A stretch of 64,000 nt of DNA, taken from Pseudomonas gingeri. GTDB lineage: Bacteria; Pseudomonadota; Gammaproteobacteria; Pseudomonadales; Pseudomonadaceae. Below, in pieces: positions 8,904-17,494 of this stretch (position 1 is its first letter; the number at the start of each line of letters is the position of its first letter). Location: positions 124,001 through 188,000 of the forward strand of contig NZ_JACAQA010000015.1 in the NCBI RefSeq assembly GCF_013385425.1, read 5' to 3'. Below the pieces are notes generated by a model. That model was not told where the DNA came from and made no database searches. It saw only the letters and a program-made list of their open reading frames with translations. Made by a program: the position numbers and the translations under genes.

Positions 8904-9383
8904 TCATACTTGCAGATTATCTCTTGTCATCCTGAAGTGCCCTTTTGGAGCCAGGCGCAACGCTCGATAGACACTTTCAAATCGACCGTCGATCGTCCCT
9001 GTTTCCAGATCGAGAGACAGTGTCGTTTCTCCGGCGTCGGCTGCAACCGTCTGGACACCATAAAAACCTTCCGGCGCAGGAATCGAATAGGTATGGCCCA
9101 TCGATAGCAACTTATGATCACCCAACTTGAGCGTTATATTCTCGAAAGGGCCTCGTTGGTAGTCGATGATGATTTGGAAGTAGAAGTAGTTTTCTTGCTC
9201 GGGTGTTCCCGTCGAGCCGGAAAGCACCCAGTACCTCTGACCCGAACCAGGGGGGAACTCGCCCAAGCCGAAACTCGTTCTTTCTGCGTAAGTCTCTGGC
9301 CCGTTATCAATGCGCCAGACGAATCTGCCAGCGTGCTGGGGGGAATGTCCTTTTTTGGGAAGATAGAGAATGGAGGGTTCCAT
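8904..9383 (-). CDS. Hypothetical protein, 159 aa
   Basis: The start ATG at 9383 has AGGACA about six bases upstream. There is no signal peptide or membrane segment. The protein is rich in aromatic and beta-strand-forming residues (for example ENYFYFQIIIDYQ and GHTYSIPAPEGFYGVQ), which suggests a compact beta-sandwich. I do not recognise a family. It is flanked by a hairpin terminator and by a 210-bp AT-richer spacer before the ABC transporter operon, so it is probably transcribed alone. Base composition is lower in GC than its neighbours, consistent with an accessory gene. Confidence 0.7.
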   Translation of the reverse strand: MEPSILYLPKKGHSPQHAGRFVWRIDNGPETYAERTSFGLGEFPPGSGQRYWVLSGSTGTPEQENYFYFQIIIDYQRGPFENITLKLGDHKLLSMGHTYSIPAPEGFYGVQTVAADAGETTLSLDLETGTIDGRFESVYRALRLAPKGHFRMTRDNLQV

Positions 9384-9593
9384 GGCAATGTCCTTTTATA
9401 GGCATAATCAGGAGTAGGGTCGGTTATCCGACCCTGAGCAAGTTAGTGCCGATAGAGGTTGGCCGTCTACTGTCAAAAGTGACAGGTTTAAAAAGAGCGA
9501 AGTTTATATCCGTTGGATATTAAGGCCGGACAGTAAGGGCAGTAACTTGCCGTTCTCTGGCACCCGAGGCCCTATCATTGATAGCCCATTGGG

Positions 9594-10307
9594 CTAGATC
9601 ACATGGGCCTGCTGCAGCTCGGTCAGGGCACGGGCCCTGAGCTCTGCCAGCAATGGCGTCCGTCGATCACGGGGGTGGGCCAGCTTCACCGACAGTTCCT
9701 GACGAATCGAGCCGGGACGGTTGCCCATGACCAATACCCGGTCACTCAGGTACAGCGCCTCGTCGATATCGTGGGTCACCAGCAACAGGGCGATGGCGTG
9801 GCGGTCGGCCAGTTGCAACAACAGATCCTGCAGTTTCATCCGGGTGAAGGCATCCACCGCGCTGAAGGGTTCGTCGAGCAGCAGGATCCGTGGTTTGGAA
9901 TACAATCCCCGGGCAATCGCCACGCGCTGGGCCATGCCGCCGGAGAGGGCCTTGGGCAGCGCCTGGGCGAAACCGCCGAGCCCGACTTCCTCGATCAGTT
10001 GCGCGACCCAGGCCCGGTCGTAGTGGTCGTCTTCGCTGAAACCGATGTTCTGTTCCACCGTCAGCCAGGGCATCAGCCGGGGTTCCTGGAACACGAAGGC
10101 GATCTCCGCGGTGTGTTGTTGCAGCGTGCCTTGAAAGTCCTTCTCCAGCCCGGCGACGATCCGCAACAAGGTGCTTTTGCCGCAGCCGCTGGGGCCCAGC
10201 AGGCTCACGGTTTCCCCGGCCGCCAGCTCAAGGCTCAGGTGTTCCAGCACCCTGTGCCGGGCGAACGTCTTGCGTTCCACATGAATGTGCAACAAGGTCT
10301 CGCTCAT
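9594..10307 (-). CDS. ABC transporter ATP-binding protein, SsuB/TauB type
   Basis: 237-aa ATPase of the nitrate/sulfonate/taurine importer family. Walker A is GPSGCGKST, the signature is LSGGMAQR, and Walker B is ILLLDEPFSAVD, followed by a normal H-loop (LLVTHDIDEAL). It energises the permease encoded just upstream; their coding regions overlap by four bases (ATGA at 10304-10307), indicating translational coupling. The binding protein gene is the first gene of this three-gene minus-strand operon. An alkanesulfonate or related organosulfur substrate is the likeliest role. No monooxygenase gene accompanies it, so the substrate remains a guess. Confidence 0.92.
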   Translation of the reverse strand: MSETLLHIHVERKTFARHRVLEHLSLELAAGETVSLLGPSGCGKSTLLRIVAGLEKDFQGTLQQHTAEIAFVFQEPRLMPWLTVEQNIGFSEDDHYDRAWVAQLIEEVGLGGFAQALPKALSGGMAQRVAIARGLYSKPRILLLDEPFSAVDAFTRMKLQDLLLQLADRHAIALLLVTHDIDEALYLSDRVLVMGNRPGSIRQELSVKLAHPRDRRTPLLAELRARALTELQQAHVI

Positions 10308-11149
10308 GTCCGTCGCTCCGCGTCTTCGCCTGTGAAGGTATCGCGCCAGGCCAGGAAGCGTCTTTCCAGGCCCGCCAGTACGCCGTCGCTCAATTTGCCC
10401 AGCACCGCCAGGACGATGATGGCCGCCAGCACGATATCCGGCCGTGAGGTTTCCCGACCATCACTGAGCAGATAGCCCAGGCCCTTGGTCGCGGCGATCA
10501 GCTCGGCCGCCACCAGAAACATCCAGGCCAGGCTCATGCCGCTGCGCAGACCGGTGAACAGGCCGGGCAGGGCGGCGGGCAGGAGGATGCGACGGACCAG
10601 GCGATAACGACTGAATCCGAGCATTTGCCCGACTTCCACCAGCTTGCGGTCGATGTCGCGAATGGCCGCCACGCCATTGAGGTACACCGGGAAAAACGCA
10701 CCGATGGCAATCAGCACGATTTTCGAGGTTTCGTCGATGCCCAGCCACAACAACAGCAGCGGCACCCAGGCCAGGCTCGGGATCGAGCGCAAGCCGGCGA
10801 AGGTGGGCTCCAGGTAGGCTTCGGCTTCCCGGCTCAAGCCGACCCAGGCGGCAAACACCAGGGCCAGGCTGGTGCCGATGGCAAAGCCGAGCAATACCCG
10901 CAGCAGGCTGGCGCTGATATGTTTCCACAAGGCGCCTTCGGCCAGGTCCCGCAGGGTCAGGACGATTTCGCTAGGCGCTGGCATCTGGTAGGACGGTATC
11001 CAGCCGACCCGTACCACCACTTCCAGCACGACAATAATCGCCACCGGCACGGCCAGGCCCTTGAGATTGCGTTTCCAGCGGCGCGCGCGCAGGGGGCCGC
11101 GCGCGGATATCGGGAGGAGTGCGGGGAGGGATTTGCTCTTGCTGGTCAT
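10304..11149 (-). CDS. ABC transporter permease, SsuC/TauC type
   Basis: I chose the ATG at 11149 because CAGGAG lies about five bases upstream; the open frame runs further but without initiation signals. The 281-aa product has a basic N-terminus, then five to six membrane helices and the BPD_transp_1 coupling loop with an EAA-like segment (VGQMLGFSRYRLVRRILLPAALPGLFTGLR). It forms the inner-membrane channel of the importer, with the ATPase gene directly downstream (4-base overlap) and the binding protein gene 34 bp upstream. Confidence 0.92.
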   Translation of the reverse strand: MTSKSKSLPALLPISARGPLRARRWKRNLKGLAVPVAIIVVLEVVVRVGWIPSYQMPAPSEIVLTLRDLAEGALWKHISASLLRVLLGFAIGTSLALVFAAWVGLSREAEAYLEPTFAGLRSIPSLAWVPLLLLWLGIDETSKIVLIAIGAFFPVYLNGVAAIRDIDRKLVEVGQMLGFSRYRLVRRILLPAALPGLFTGLRSGMSLAWMFLVAAELIAATKGLGYLLSDGRETSRPDIVLAAIIVLAVLGKLSDGVLAGLERRFLAWRDTFTGEDAERRT

Positions 11150-11183
11150 GGGCACTCCTGACGCGGACCCTGGGCGAGGCGAT

Positions 11184-12176
11184 TCACTGCTGGGCGACAG
11201 CGGCATTGTTGAAACGGGTGTCGATCAACTGGTCGATCACTTGATCGACGTTGACGCCACGGCGCACCAGTTCCTCGGACACCAGGATCGGCGCTGCCGC
11301 TTTTGACGACGCCAGGTCCGGCGGGCCGAGGCGGGCATTGCTCAGGTCGGTACGTGACAGTTGCAACTGGGCGACGTCCAGCGGCAGGCCGGACTCGGTT
11401 GCCAGCAATTGGGCCAGTTCCTGGGGATTGTGCAGTGCCCAGTCACGGGCTTTTTCATAGGCGGCTAACACCGTTTCAATGGCTTTCGGATGTTCCTTGG
11501 CGTAGGTCTCGGTGACGCTGATCACGCCGTAGCTGTTGAAGGCAGGATTGCGATAGAGCAGGCGGGAGCCGGCCTGGATCTGGCTGGCGGCCATGTGCGG
11601 GTCGAGCCCGGCCCAGGCGTCGACATCACCTTTTTCCAGGGCGGTGCGACCGTCCGGGTGTTGCAGGTGGACCAGTTCCACGTCGTCTTTGCTCAAGCCG
11701 GCCTGTTGCAGGCTGCGCAAGGTAAAGAGATACGGATCGGTGCCCTTGGTGGCGGCGATCTTCTTGCCCTTGAGGTCGGCGAGGGTCTTGTAGGGCGAGT
11801 CCTTGCGCACCAGCAGCGCGGTCCATTCGGCGCGGCTGTAGACATAGACCGATTTGATCGGACTGCCGTTGGCGCGGCTGAGCACCGCCGCCAGACTGGC
11901 CGAGGAGGCAAAGTCGACGCCGCCGCTGTTCAGGTATTCCAGGGAACGGTTGCTGCCCTGGCTGAAGACCCAGGTGACCTTGGTCTGGGGCAGGGCTTTT
12001 TCCAGCCAGCCGAAATGCTTGAGCACCAGGCTGACGGGGGAGTAATAGGCATAGTCCAGGTGGACTTCGGCCGGGACGGTTTCGGTGGCCTGGGCCAGGG
12101 GTTGCAGGCCCAGCGCCAGCGCCGCGGCGGCGGCCAGCAGGCGGGCGACCTGGGTGATCGGATTGAGGGATTTCAT
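11184..12176 (-). CDS. Periplasmic substrate-binding protein, SsuA/aliphatic-sulfonate type
   Basis: 330 residues. A Sec signal peptide (about 1-30, ending PLAQATE) precedes an NMT1/SsuA-like bilobed binding domain. Family phrases include VTWVFSQGSNRSLEYLNSGGVDFAS and the hinge-region LADLKGKKIAATKGTDPYLF. It is the first gene of the ABC operon. A related but distinct binding protein (14217-15182) is encoded 2 kb away without transporter genes, so one importer may serve two binding proteins. The sulfonate substrate is inferred from family resemblance only. Confidence 0.92.
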   Translation of the reverse strand: MKSLNPITQVARLLAAAAALALGLQPLAQATETVPAEVHLDYAYYSPVSLVLKHFGWLEKALPQTKVTWVFSQGSNRSLEYLNSGGVDFASSASLAAVLSRANGSPIKSVYVYSRAEWTALLVRKDSPYKTLADLKGKKIAATKGTDPYLFTLRSLQQAGLSKDDVELVHLQHPDGRTALEKGDVDAWAGLDPHMAASQIQAGSRLLYRNPAFNSYGVISVTETYAKEHPKAIETVLAAYEKARDWALHNPQELAQLLATESGLPLDVAQLQLSRTDLSNARLGPPDLASSKAAAPILVSEELVRRGVNVDQVIDQLIDTRFNNAAVAQQ

Positions 12177-12290
12177 CGGGTGCTCCAGGGAGAGGGACTG
12201 CGGTGCTTATTTCGGAATAAGCAGTCATGACTCCGATGAGCTGCTTAAAAGGAATAATGCAGGCTCTGTGCCAGTTGCCTGGAATGCGGA

Positions 12291-12377
12291 CCTGCAGGCG
12301 CTGGCTTGCCGGCGATGGGGCTAGCGAGGCTTGCGGCGTCTGATCAGTCGCTATCGCCAGCAAGCTAGCTCCTGCAG
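12291..12377. repeat. Degenerate REP palindrome pair, family 1
   Basis: The arms CCTGCAGGCGCTGGCTTGCC and GCAAGCTAGCTCCTGCAG form an imperfect inverted pair resembling the CTGTAGGAGC-type REPs, with several substitutions (TGCAG for TGTAG). It occupies part of the 375-bp gap between the divergent binding-protein and MFS genes. Nothing else in that gap is clear apart from a small GTTGCT/AGCAAC hairpin near 12450. Confidence 0.75.
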
Positions 12378-12551
12378 TCGAGCGTTCAGACCGTTGGGAG
12401 GGGCAGTACGGATGGGTGTTGTCTTGTGAACACTCTGTTGAAGCGCTGTTGCTCCAGCAACACCGCAAACAGATTGCACAAAAATATTGTCAGCGATTGT
12501 TTCAACCCGGCATGCTGGTGGGCTTCTTCCCCCTGCGGAGACCCGTCCCAG

Positions 12552-13676
12552 ATGCCTGCCGTGGCTGCTCACCCGACCGATTCCGCCTCCCGCCGTTCCG
12601 CCACCGTCCTGGCCCTGTGCCTGCCCAGCGACGTACTGCTTTACCTGTTGCTGCCGATGAACACCCAGGCCTTTGGCGTGACCCTGGCCCAGGCCGGGGT
12701 GTTGCTGGCGGCCAACCGACTGGTGCGGATCTTCGGTTACAGCTATGTGCTGCGTTATTACGCCCGCCACGGCGACCGCTCGACCCTGATGCTGGCGGCC
12801 GGGGGCAGTGCGTTCTGTGCCGTGGGTAACTCGCTGATTTCCGGCTTCGGCTGGTTATTGCTGCTGCGCCTGGTCTGGGGCCTGGCCTTTGCCGCGATGA
12901 ACCTGTCCACCCAGGTGCTGGCGACCCTGGAACCCAGCGGTGCCGCGCGCCGGGCGGGGCGTTCGCGGGGAGTGATCGCCATCGGCCCGATGCTCGCGCT
13001 GGCCGTGGGTGGCTGGTTGAGCCTGCACTTCGGGCCTCGGCTGATTTTCCTGCTGCTATCCGGCGCATCGCTGATCGGGCTGTGGGTGGCGCGTGGGCTG
13101 CCGACGGTGGGGCATGAACTGGCAGCACCTTCCGGGCGGCGCTTCAAGCGGCCGGACAGCGTGGCGATATGGTCCTTTGTCGAGGGCGTGGCGCTGGATG
13201 GGCTGTTTATCTTCGGTTTGTCTTTGCAGGCCTCCGCGGTATTGGGTGGCAATGCGGTGATCATTGCCGGGCTATTGATGGCCTTGCGTTATGCCTCGGA
13301 AATGTTCCTCAGTCCTGTGGGCGGTCGCCTGGCCGACAGTTATGGCGTGGTGCGCATGTTGCTGCTGTTCTCGATCCTCAGCGGCCTGGCCCTGGCCGCT
13401 TTCGGCAGCCACTGGCTGATCCTTGGTGCCGGCGCCGTGCTGATTCTGCGGGCGTTGCAACTGCCGCTGGTGGTGACCCTGGTGGCCGAGCGCAATCCGG
13501 GGGGCGGACGGGTCCAGGCCCTGGCGTCGAATGCGGTGTGGCGTGATATCGGTGCCGGTGTCGGACCGTTGCTGGCAGGGGTGCTGTTGCCGGTGGCCTC
13601 GGCCAGTTGGGTGTATTCCCTGGCCGGCCTGGCGATAGCCCTGAGTGCACTGGGCTGTGTGGTCTGGCGGCGTTAG
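12552..13676 (+). CDS. Major facilitator superfamily transporter
   Basis: I take the ATG at 12552 (MPAVAAHPTDS), giving 374 aa, because upstream codons of the open frame are cysteine-rich and unlike a membrane protein N-terminus; the ribosome-binding site is weak (GGAG about 11 bases away). The product has about ten to twelve hydrophobic helices. It shows an MFS-like loop after the second helix (LRYYARHGDRST) and a matching repeat in the second half (GGRLADSYGVVRML). It would be an inner-membrane exporter or importer. The substrate is unknown. It stands divergent from the ABC operon, with no co-transcribed partner evident. Confidence 0.85.
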   Translation: MPAVAAHPTDSASRRSATVLALCLPSDVLLYLLLPMNTQAFGVTLAQAGVLLAANRLVRIFGYSYVLRYYARHGDRSTLMLAAGGSAFCAVGNSLISGFGWLLLLRLVWGLAFAAMNLSTQVLATLEPSGAARRAGRSRGVIAIGPMLALAVGGWLSLHFGPRLIFLLLSGASLIGLWVARGLPTVGHELAAPSGRRFKRPDSVAIWSFVEGVALDGLFIFGLSLQASAVLGGNAVIIAGLLMALRYASEMFLSPVGGRLADSYGVVRMLLLFSILSGLALAAFGSHWLILGAGAVLILRALQLPLVVTLVAERNPGGGRVQALASNAVWRDIGAGVGPLLAGVLLPVASASWVYSLAGLAIALSALGCVVWRR

Positions 13677-13783
13677 CCGATTGGTACCGCACAGATCGGT
13701 CGGAATGGACCTTTCCATCGCCGCTCGCCGACCTTAGCCTCGCTGGGGTGATGAATGCCGATCACCCCAGCCAGGAGCTGACC

Positions 13784-14167
13784 ATGCCGAGCCTTGAAAC
13801 CCTCGAACGCTTTATCGCCCAGGTCGAGGCCAATGCCCACGCCGAAGCGGTCGAAGCCTTCTACACCGCCGATGCTTCCCTGCAAGAGAACCAGGAGCCG
13901 CCGCGAGTCGGGCGTGACTTTCATGTCGCCAAGGAGCGGGCGATGATGTCCAGGGTGCGCTCCATGAGCTCGACTTGCGTACGCCCGGCCTTTCTCAATG
14001 GCGATCATGTAGCCATTCGCTGGATTTTCCGCTTCGAATGGGCCGACGGCAGCGTGACCCGCATGGAGGAAATCGCCCACCAGCGTTGGGAGGGCGAGCG
14101 TATTGCCGAGGAGCAGTTTTTCTATGATCCGCAGCAACGCATTCCTGTCCCCCGATCACTCGATTGA
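13784..14167 (+). CDS. NTF2-like / SnoaL-fold nuclear transport factor 2 family protein
   Basis: The ATG at 13784 has AGGAG seven bases upstream and gives 127 aa. The sequence has the shape of the NTF2-like fold: an N-terminal helix (LERFIAQVEANAHAEAVEAFYTADAS), then strands with IRWIFRFEWADGSVTRMEEIAHQRWEGERIAEEQFFYD near the end. Such proteins are small cone-shaped domains used as isomerases, hydrolases or binding proteins; no catalytic residues can be assigned. It follows the MFS gene by about 107 bp on the same strand and may share its transcript. Confidence 0.8.
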   Translation: MPSLETLERFIAQVEANAHAEAVEAFYTADASLQENQEPPRVGRDFHVAKERAMMSRVRSMSSTCVRPAFLNGDHVAIRWIFRFEWADGSVTRMEEIAHQRWEGERIAEEQFFYDPQQRIPVPRSLD

Positions 14168-14216
14168 GTGTCGTAATCAGTCTGCTGTCCTGGTGCGAGG
14201 TCGTGTGTTCGCCTGA

Positions 14217-15182
14217 TCAGGGTTGCCAGATACCGACGTCCCGGGTGTTGATCTTCTGCGGTAGCAGACCGGCCGCGAGGAACGCATCGGCGATCTGCTG
14301 CTGTTCGCTCAACTGGTCGGCCGTGACCGCCTGCACGTCATAGCTGCGATGGCGGTTGGCGGCCTCGACCGTTGGCGCATCCAGGTTGCCCCACAGCGGG
14401 CCGAGGATCTCGGCGGCGTCTTTGGGATGGGTCTTGATCCAGGCCCCGGACTTTTGCAGTTCGGCAAACACCTGCTTCAGGACTTGCGGATGGGACTGGG
14501 CGTAGGGCGTGCTCGCCAGGTAATAACGTTTGTAGTTTGCCAGGCCCTGGCCGTCGGCCAGGGTGCGGGTCGGCAGTTGTCGTTGGACGCCGCTGAGGAA
14601 GGGTTCCCAGGCGACCCAGGCATCGACCTTGGCGTTTTCGAACGCGGCGCGTCCGTCGGCGGGAGTCAGGTAGGCGGGCGTGATATCGCTGAACTTCAAC
14701 CCGGCCTTGGTCAGTGCCGCGATCAGCAGGTAATGGCTGCCGGCGGCCTTGGTCACCGCGATTTTCTTGCCCTTGAGATCGGCCAGGGTCTTGATCGGCG
14801 AGTCGCTCTTGACCACGATCGCCTGGGCTTCGGGGGATGCCGCCTCCTGGGCGAAGTAGGTCAGTCGGGCCTTGGCCGCCTGGGCAAACACCGGCACCGT
14901 ATCGGCGACGTCGGCACTGATATCGACATTGCCCACGTTCAACGATTCGAGCAGGGGCAGGCCGCTGGGGAACTCGTGCCAGCTGACGTCGATATGCTCC
15001 TTGGCCAGGGCTTTCTCCAGGGTGCCCTGGCTCTTGAGCAAGGTGATCAGGGTCGAGGATTTCTGGTAGCCGATGCGCAGGGTTTCGTTGGCGTCGACGG
15101 TGGCGGCGGCCAGGGACAAGGCAATGGCCAGTGCTGAAAGCAATAAGCGGGAACGGGTAATGCCGGGAACCAGGGCGACCAT
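14217..15182 (-). CDS. Orphan periplasmic substrate-binding protein, SsuA/aliphatic-sulfonate type
   Basis: The ATG at 15182 is preceded by GAGG at about five bases; a GTG two codons upstream overlaps that site. The 321-aa product has a signal peptide ending LAAATVDANE and then the SsuA-like binding domain (LRIGYQKSSTLITLLKSQGTLEKAL). LADLKGKKIAVTKAAGSHYLL parallels the hinge segment of the 11184-12176 protein. No permease or ATPase gene adjoins it, so it probably feeds the nearby ABC importer or one elsewhere. The gene converges on the NTF2-like gene, and its upstream side faces the nuclease insertion. Confidence 0.9.
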   Translation of the reverse strand: MVALVPGITRSRLLLSALAIALSLAAATVDANETLRIGYQKSSTLITLLKSQGTLEKALAKEHIDVSWHEFPSGLPLLESLNVGNVDISADVADTVPVFAQAAKARLTYFAQEAASPEAQAIVVKSDSPIKTLADLKGKKIAVTKAAGSHYLLIAALTKAGLKFSDITPAYLTPADGRAAFENAKVDAWVAWEPFLSGVQRQLPTRTLADGQGLANYKRYYLASTPYAQSHPQVLKQVFAELQKSGAWIKTHPKDAAEILGPLWGNLDAPTVEAANRHRSYDVQAVTADQLSEQQQIADAFLAAGLLPQKINTRDVGIWQP

Positions 15183-15351
15183 GGACACCTCGCAAAGACA
15201 GCAGTGAGAAGGGCGGGGCCGGTGGTCCGGTTCTTATAGCCTATAAGTACCTAATGTCACTTCGTAAATAACTTGTTCGTCTAACCATAGACGCTGCTTT
15301 GGATAAGATGGCAATCTGCCGCTTCAGTTGCTCTTAAGGGAAGATCCATCA

Positions 15352-16896
15352 ATGGACCAGCGTGTCGCACGCTTGAAAACCTCAAAGGATGCTTTGGTCT
15401 TGGCGGGCAATGCCCAGTGGCGAGGCAATACTTTGATTGAGACTCAGGCATTGAGTCGGGCAAAGGAGCTCAAAGCTGCAGAGGAAGGTTTTGTCAGCCC
15501 CGTCGAGCAAGCTATCGCCTTCGCGCTTTATGCCTACGAAGAAGAGATGACTCGGCTTAAAGGGCGGTCATCTCCTGCCAACAGGATCAGAGGTCTGTTC
15601 GCCAAACTCGGTCCGCTGCCAGCTGTTGAGGCGCTTGCACTACGTCGACCATCCAGTGGTTTCGCCGCATTGGAGAAGGCCGGTTCGCAAGAGTTGAGTT
15701 TTGAAACCGTGCTTGATCGGTTCCCTGAGTTCTTTTCTGAGGCCGCAGTGTTCGCGGCTCGTTCCCGTTTAGCGGGCCAGGCCTTAGGTTTTCTTGATAT
15801 CTCCTCAGTGGATATCGAGGATGGGTCGCCGCCGGTGGCGGATGATGTCGCGCGGCGAATGTTCGAGGGATTCAATGCGCCGGACCTGGATTTTTACCTG
15901 TCATGGAAACCGCGTTACCAGCAGACTGTAGACTTGGTTCGCGAGGCTATTGCCCGCGGGCAGACAGAAGATATTTTTGATCTTGTCTGGAAGACCAAGG
16001 ACAACAATGTCAGTAACGCCGGCTCAGGAATGCCTTCATTCGCGCTCATTGATGCGCTGAAAGACAAGCTGCTTGCAGTGATTGAAACGATAGCCGAAGA
16101 CGCAAGTCCCGAATGTTTTGACGCCATCGTCGAACGTTTTACCAAATGGAGGCAAACGGGTGAACTCAAGGCCATTCCACGCCTGTTGATCGCTCGTGCA
16201 TTTGCCACGCTGCATCCTGAGTTTTATCCGACAACGGTAGACGCGACAGTTCTGGACAAGGCGCTGGAATGGTTTCGTGTCCACACTGGATTAGCAACGC
16301 TGGACAGTGAGAACTGGGCGTTCAAAGCGCGTTGGTTGAGCCAGCATCTGGACAGCCTGTGGTGCTTCAATGATGACTTGCAACGCAACATGTTTCCCTG
16401 GTTCGTGCTCGATCAGATAAGGGGGTATAGACAAGTGGGGGAGCCTGAGGGGGCTGCGCCAGATTACAAACCGAGACCCTCAAGTGCATACGCAGAATTA
16501 CCGGCCAGTGTTCGCAAAATACGTCTGCGGCACAACGATCTCCAGGAGGCGCTGTACAAGCAGTTGTGCCAGATATACCCCAAGGAACAGGTCTGGTGTG
16601 AGCGCCCTACAGGTTCGGGTGGATACGCAGATATGCTGGTCACTCGGCCGGGGGCCGGCTGCCTTATCTATGAAATCAAGGTAAGCCACACAGCATTGGG
16701 CGCGGTGCGTGAGGCCCTTGGGCAGTTGCTCGAATATGCCTATGTAGATTCCGAACACGGTTTCGAGGCGGATGAGCTGATTATTGTTGCCGAGCCAGAA
16801 CTCGACTCCAAGACTGCTGAGTATCTTGCTCGGCTCAATGCGCAGTTCCAACTGAAACTACGGTATCAACACCTGATAATACCAACTGACCAGTAA
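15352..16896 (+). CDS. Predicted PD-(D/E)XK nuclease-domain protein, accessory
   Basis: 514 aa from the ATG at 15352 (AAGGGA about ten bases upstream; a TTG at 15328 is an alternative). The C-terminal 130 residues have the layout of a PD-(D/E)XK nuclease: D427 in GGYADMLV, then hydrophobic strand and E441-x-K443 in LIYEIKVS, then GAVREALGQLLEYAY, the helix that often carries the family glutamine. The N-terminal 380 residues are mostly helical and unrecognised; one segment (LLIARAFATLHPEFYPTTVD) recalls regions seen in McrB-like restriction proteins, from memory only. GC is lower than in flanking genes. The stop codon abuts a DUF971 gene remnant, so the gene arrived by insertion. A defence or DNA-processing role is inference. 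Confidence 0.72.
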   Translation: MDQRVARLKTSKDALVLAGNAQWRGNTLIETQALSRAKELKAAEEGFVSPVEQAIAFALYAYEEEMTRLKGRSSPANRIRGLFAKLGPLPAVEALALRRPSSGFAALEKAGSQELSFETVLDRFPEFFSEAAVFAARSRLAGQALGFLDISSVDIEDGSPPVADDVARRMFEGFNAPDLDFYLSWKPRYQQTVDLVREAIARGQTEDIFDLVWKTKDNNVSNAGSGMPSFALIDALKDKLLAVIETIAEDASPECFDAIVERFTKWRQTGELKAIPRLLIARAFATLHPEFYPTTVDATVLDKALEWFRVHTGLATLDSENWAFKARWLSQHLDSLWCFNDDLQRNMFPWFVLDQIRGYRQVGEPEGAAPDYKPRPSSAYAELPASVRKIRLRHNDLQEALYKQLCQIYPKEQVWCERPTGSGGYADMLVTRPGAGCLIYEIKVSHTALGAVREALGQLLEYAYVDSEHGFEADELIIVAEPELDSKTAEYLARLNAQFQLKLRYQHLIIPTDQ

Positions 16897-16987
16897 GCTC
16901 GGTCAGGGCTATGGTGTCCAGCTGGTGTTCGATGACGGGCACCAGCAGGGCATCTATCCCTGGGCGTATTTGCGGGAGTTGGGCTGA
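16897..16987 (+). pseudogene. 3' remnant of a DUF971 gene
   Basis: Reading the frame that ends with the TGA at 16985-16987 gives about 27 codons: GQGYGVQLVFDDGHQQGIYP followed by WAYLRELG and stop. This is the conserved C-terminal end of DUF971 proteins (also the N-terminal domain of gamma-butyrobetaine hydroxylase), which normally finish with a DGH-x2-GIY-x-W-x-YL-x-ELG pattern. The frame is closed by a TAA at 16877, there is no start, and the upstream two-thirds of the gene is missing. It begins exactly where the nuclease gene stops, implying that acquisition of that gene deleted the rest. Confidence 0.8.
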
Positions 16988-17050
16988 CCGACTCGGCATC
17001 CGGGCGCGGAGCGTTTAGACTGTCTCACCTCTTTGACAGACGAGGCCTTC

Positions 17051-17401
17051 ATGACCGATTTTACGGCAACACCGGTACTGCTGTTTTCCTACGGCACCTT
17101 GCAGGACAAGGCTGTGCAACTGTCCAATTTCGGGCGCGAACTGGCGGGCAGCGCCGACCGCATGCTCGGCTATGCTCAATCCTGGGTCGAGATCACCGAC
17201 CCCCAGGTCCTCGCCACCAGCGGCAAGACCCACCATCCCATCGTCCGTCCCGGCAGCCCCGAGGACAGCGTGAGCGGCATGGTGTTCCAGATCAGCACCG
17301 AAGAGCTGGCGGCGGCGGATGCCTATGAAGTCTCCGACTACAAACGCGTCTTGGTCCGTCTGGCCTCCGGTCTGGATGCCTGGGTCTATGTAAGCGTTTA
17401 G
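17051..17401 (+). CDS. Gamma-glutamylcyclotransferase (AIG2/GGCT-like) family protein
   Basis: The ATG at 17051 has GAGG about five bases upstream; product 116 aa. The N-terminal LLFSYGTLQDKAVQLSNFGR is the signature YGTL-x(9)-FGR motif of the GGCT-like fold, forming the substrate loop. The acidic catalytic region is represented by ISTEELAAADAYEVSDYKRV, where the glutamates lie as expected. Such proteins release 5-oxoproline from gamma-glutamyl compounds or act on related gamma-glutamylamines. It stands just downstream of the DUF971 fragment. Confidence 0.88.
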   Translation: MTDFTATPVLLFSYGTLQDKAVQLSNFGRELAGSADRMLGYAQSWVEITDPQVLATSGKTHHPIVRPGSPEDSVSGMVFQISTEELAAADAYEVSDYKRVLVRLASGLDAWVYVSV

Positions 17402-17494
17402 TACCGCGCTTGCGACCTTTGGCGACTACACAAATAAGGCCGTCGACAGGTATGCTTTTGCGGCAAGTTACAGGTTGAACGAGGGAACGGGTTC

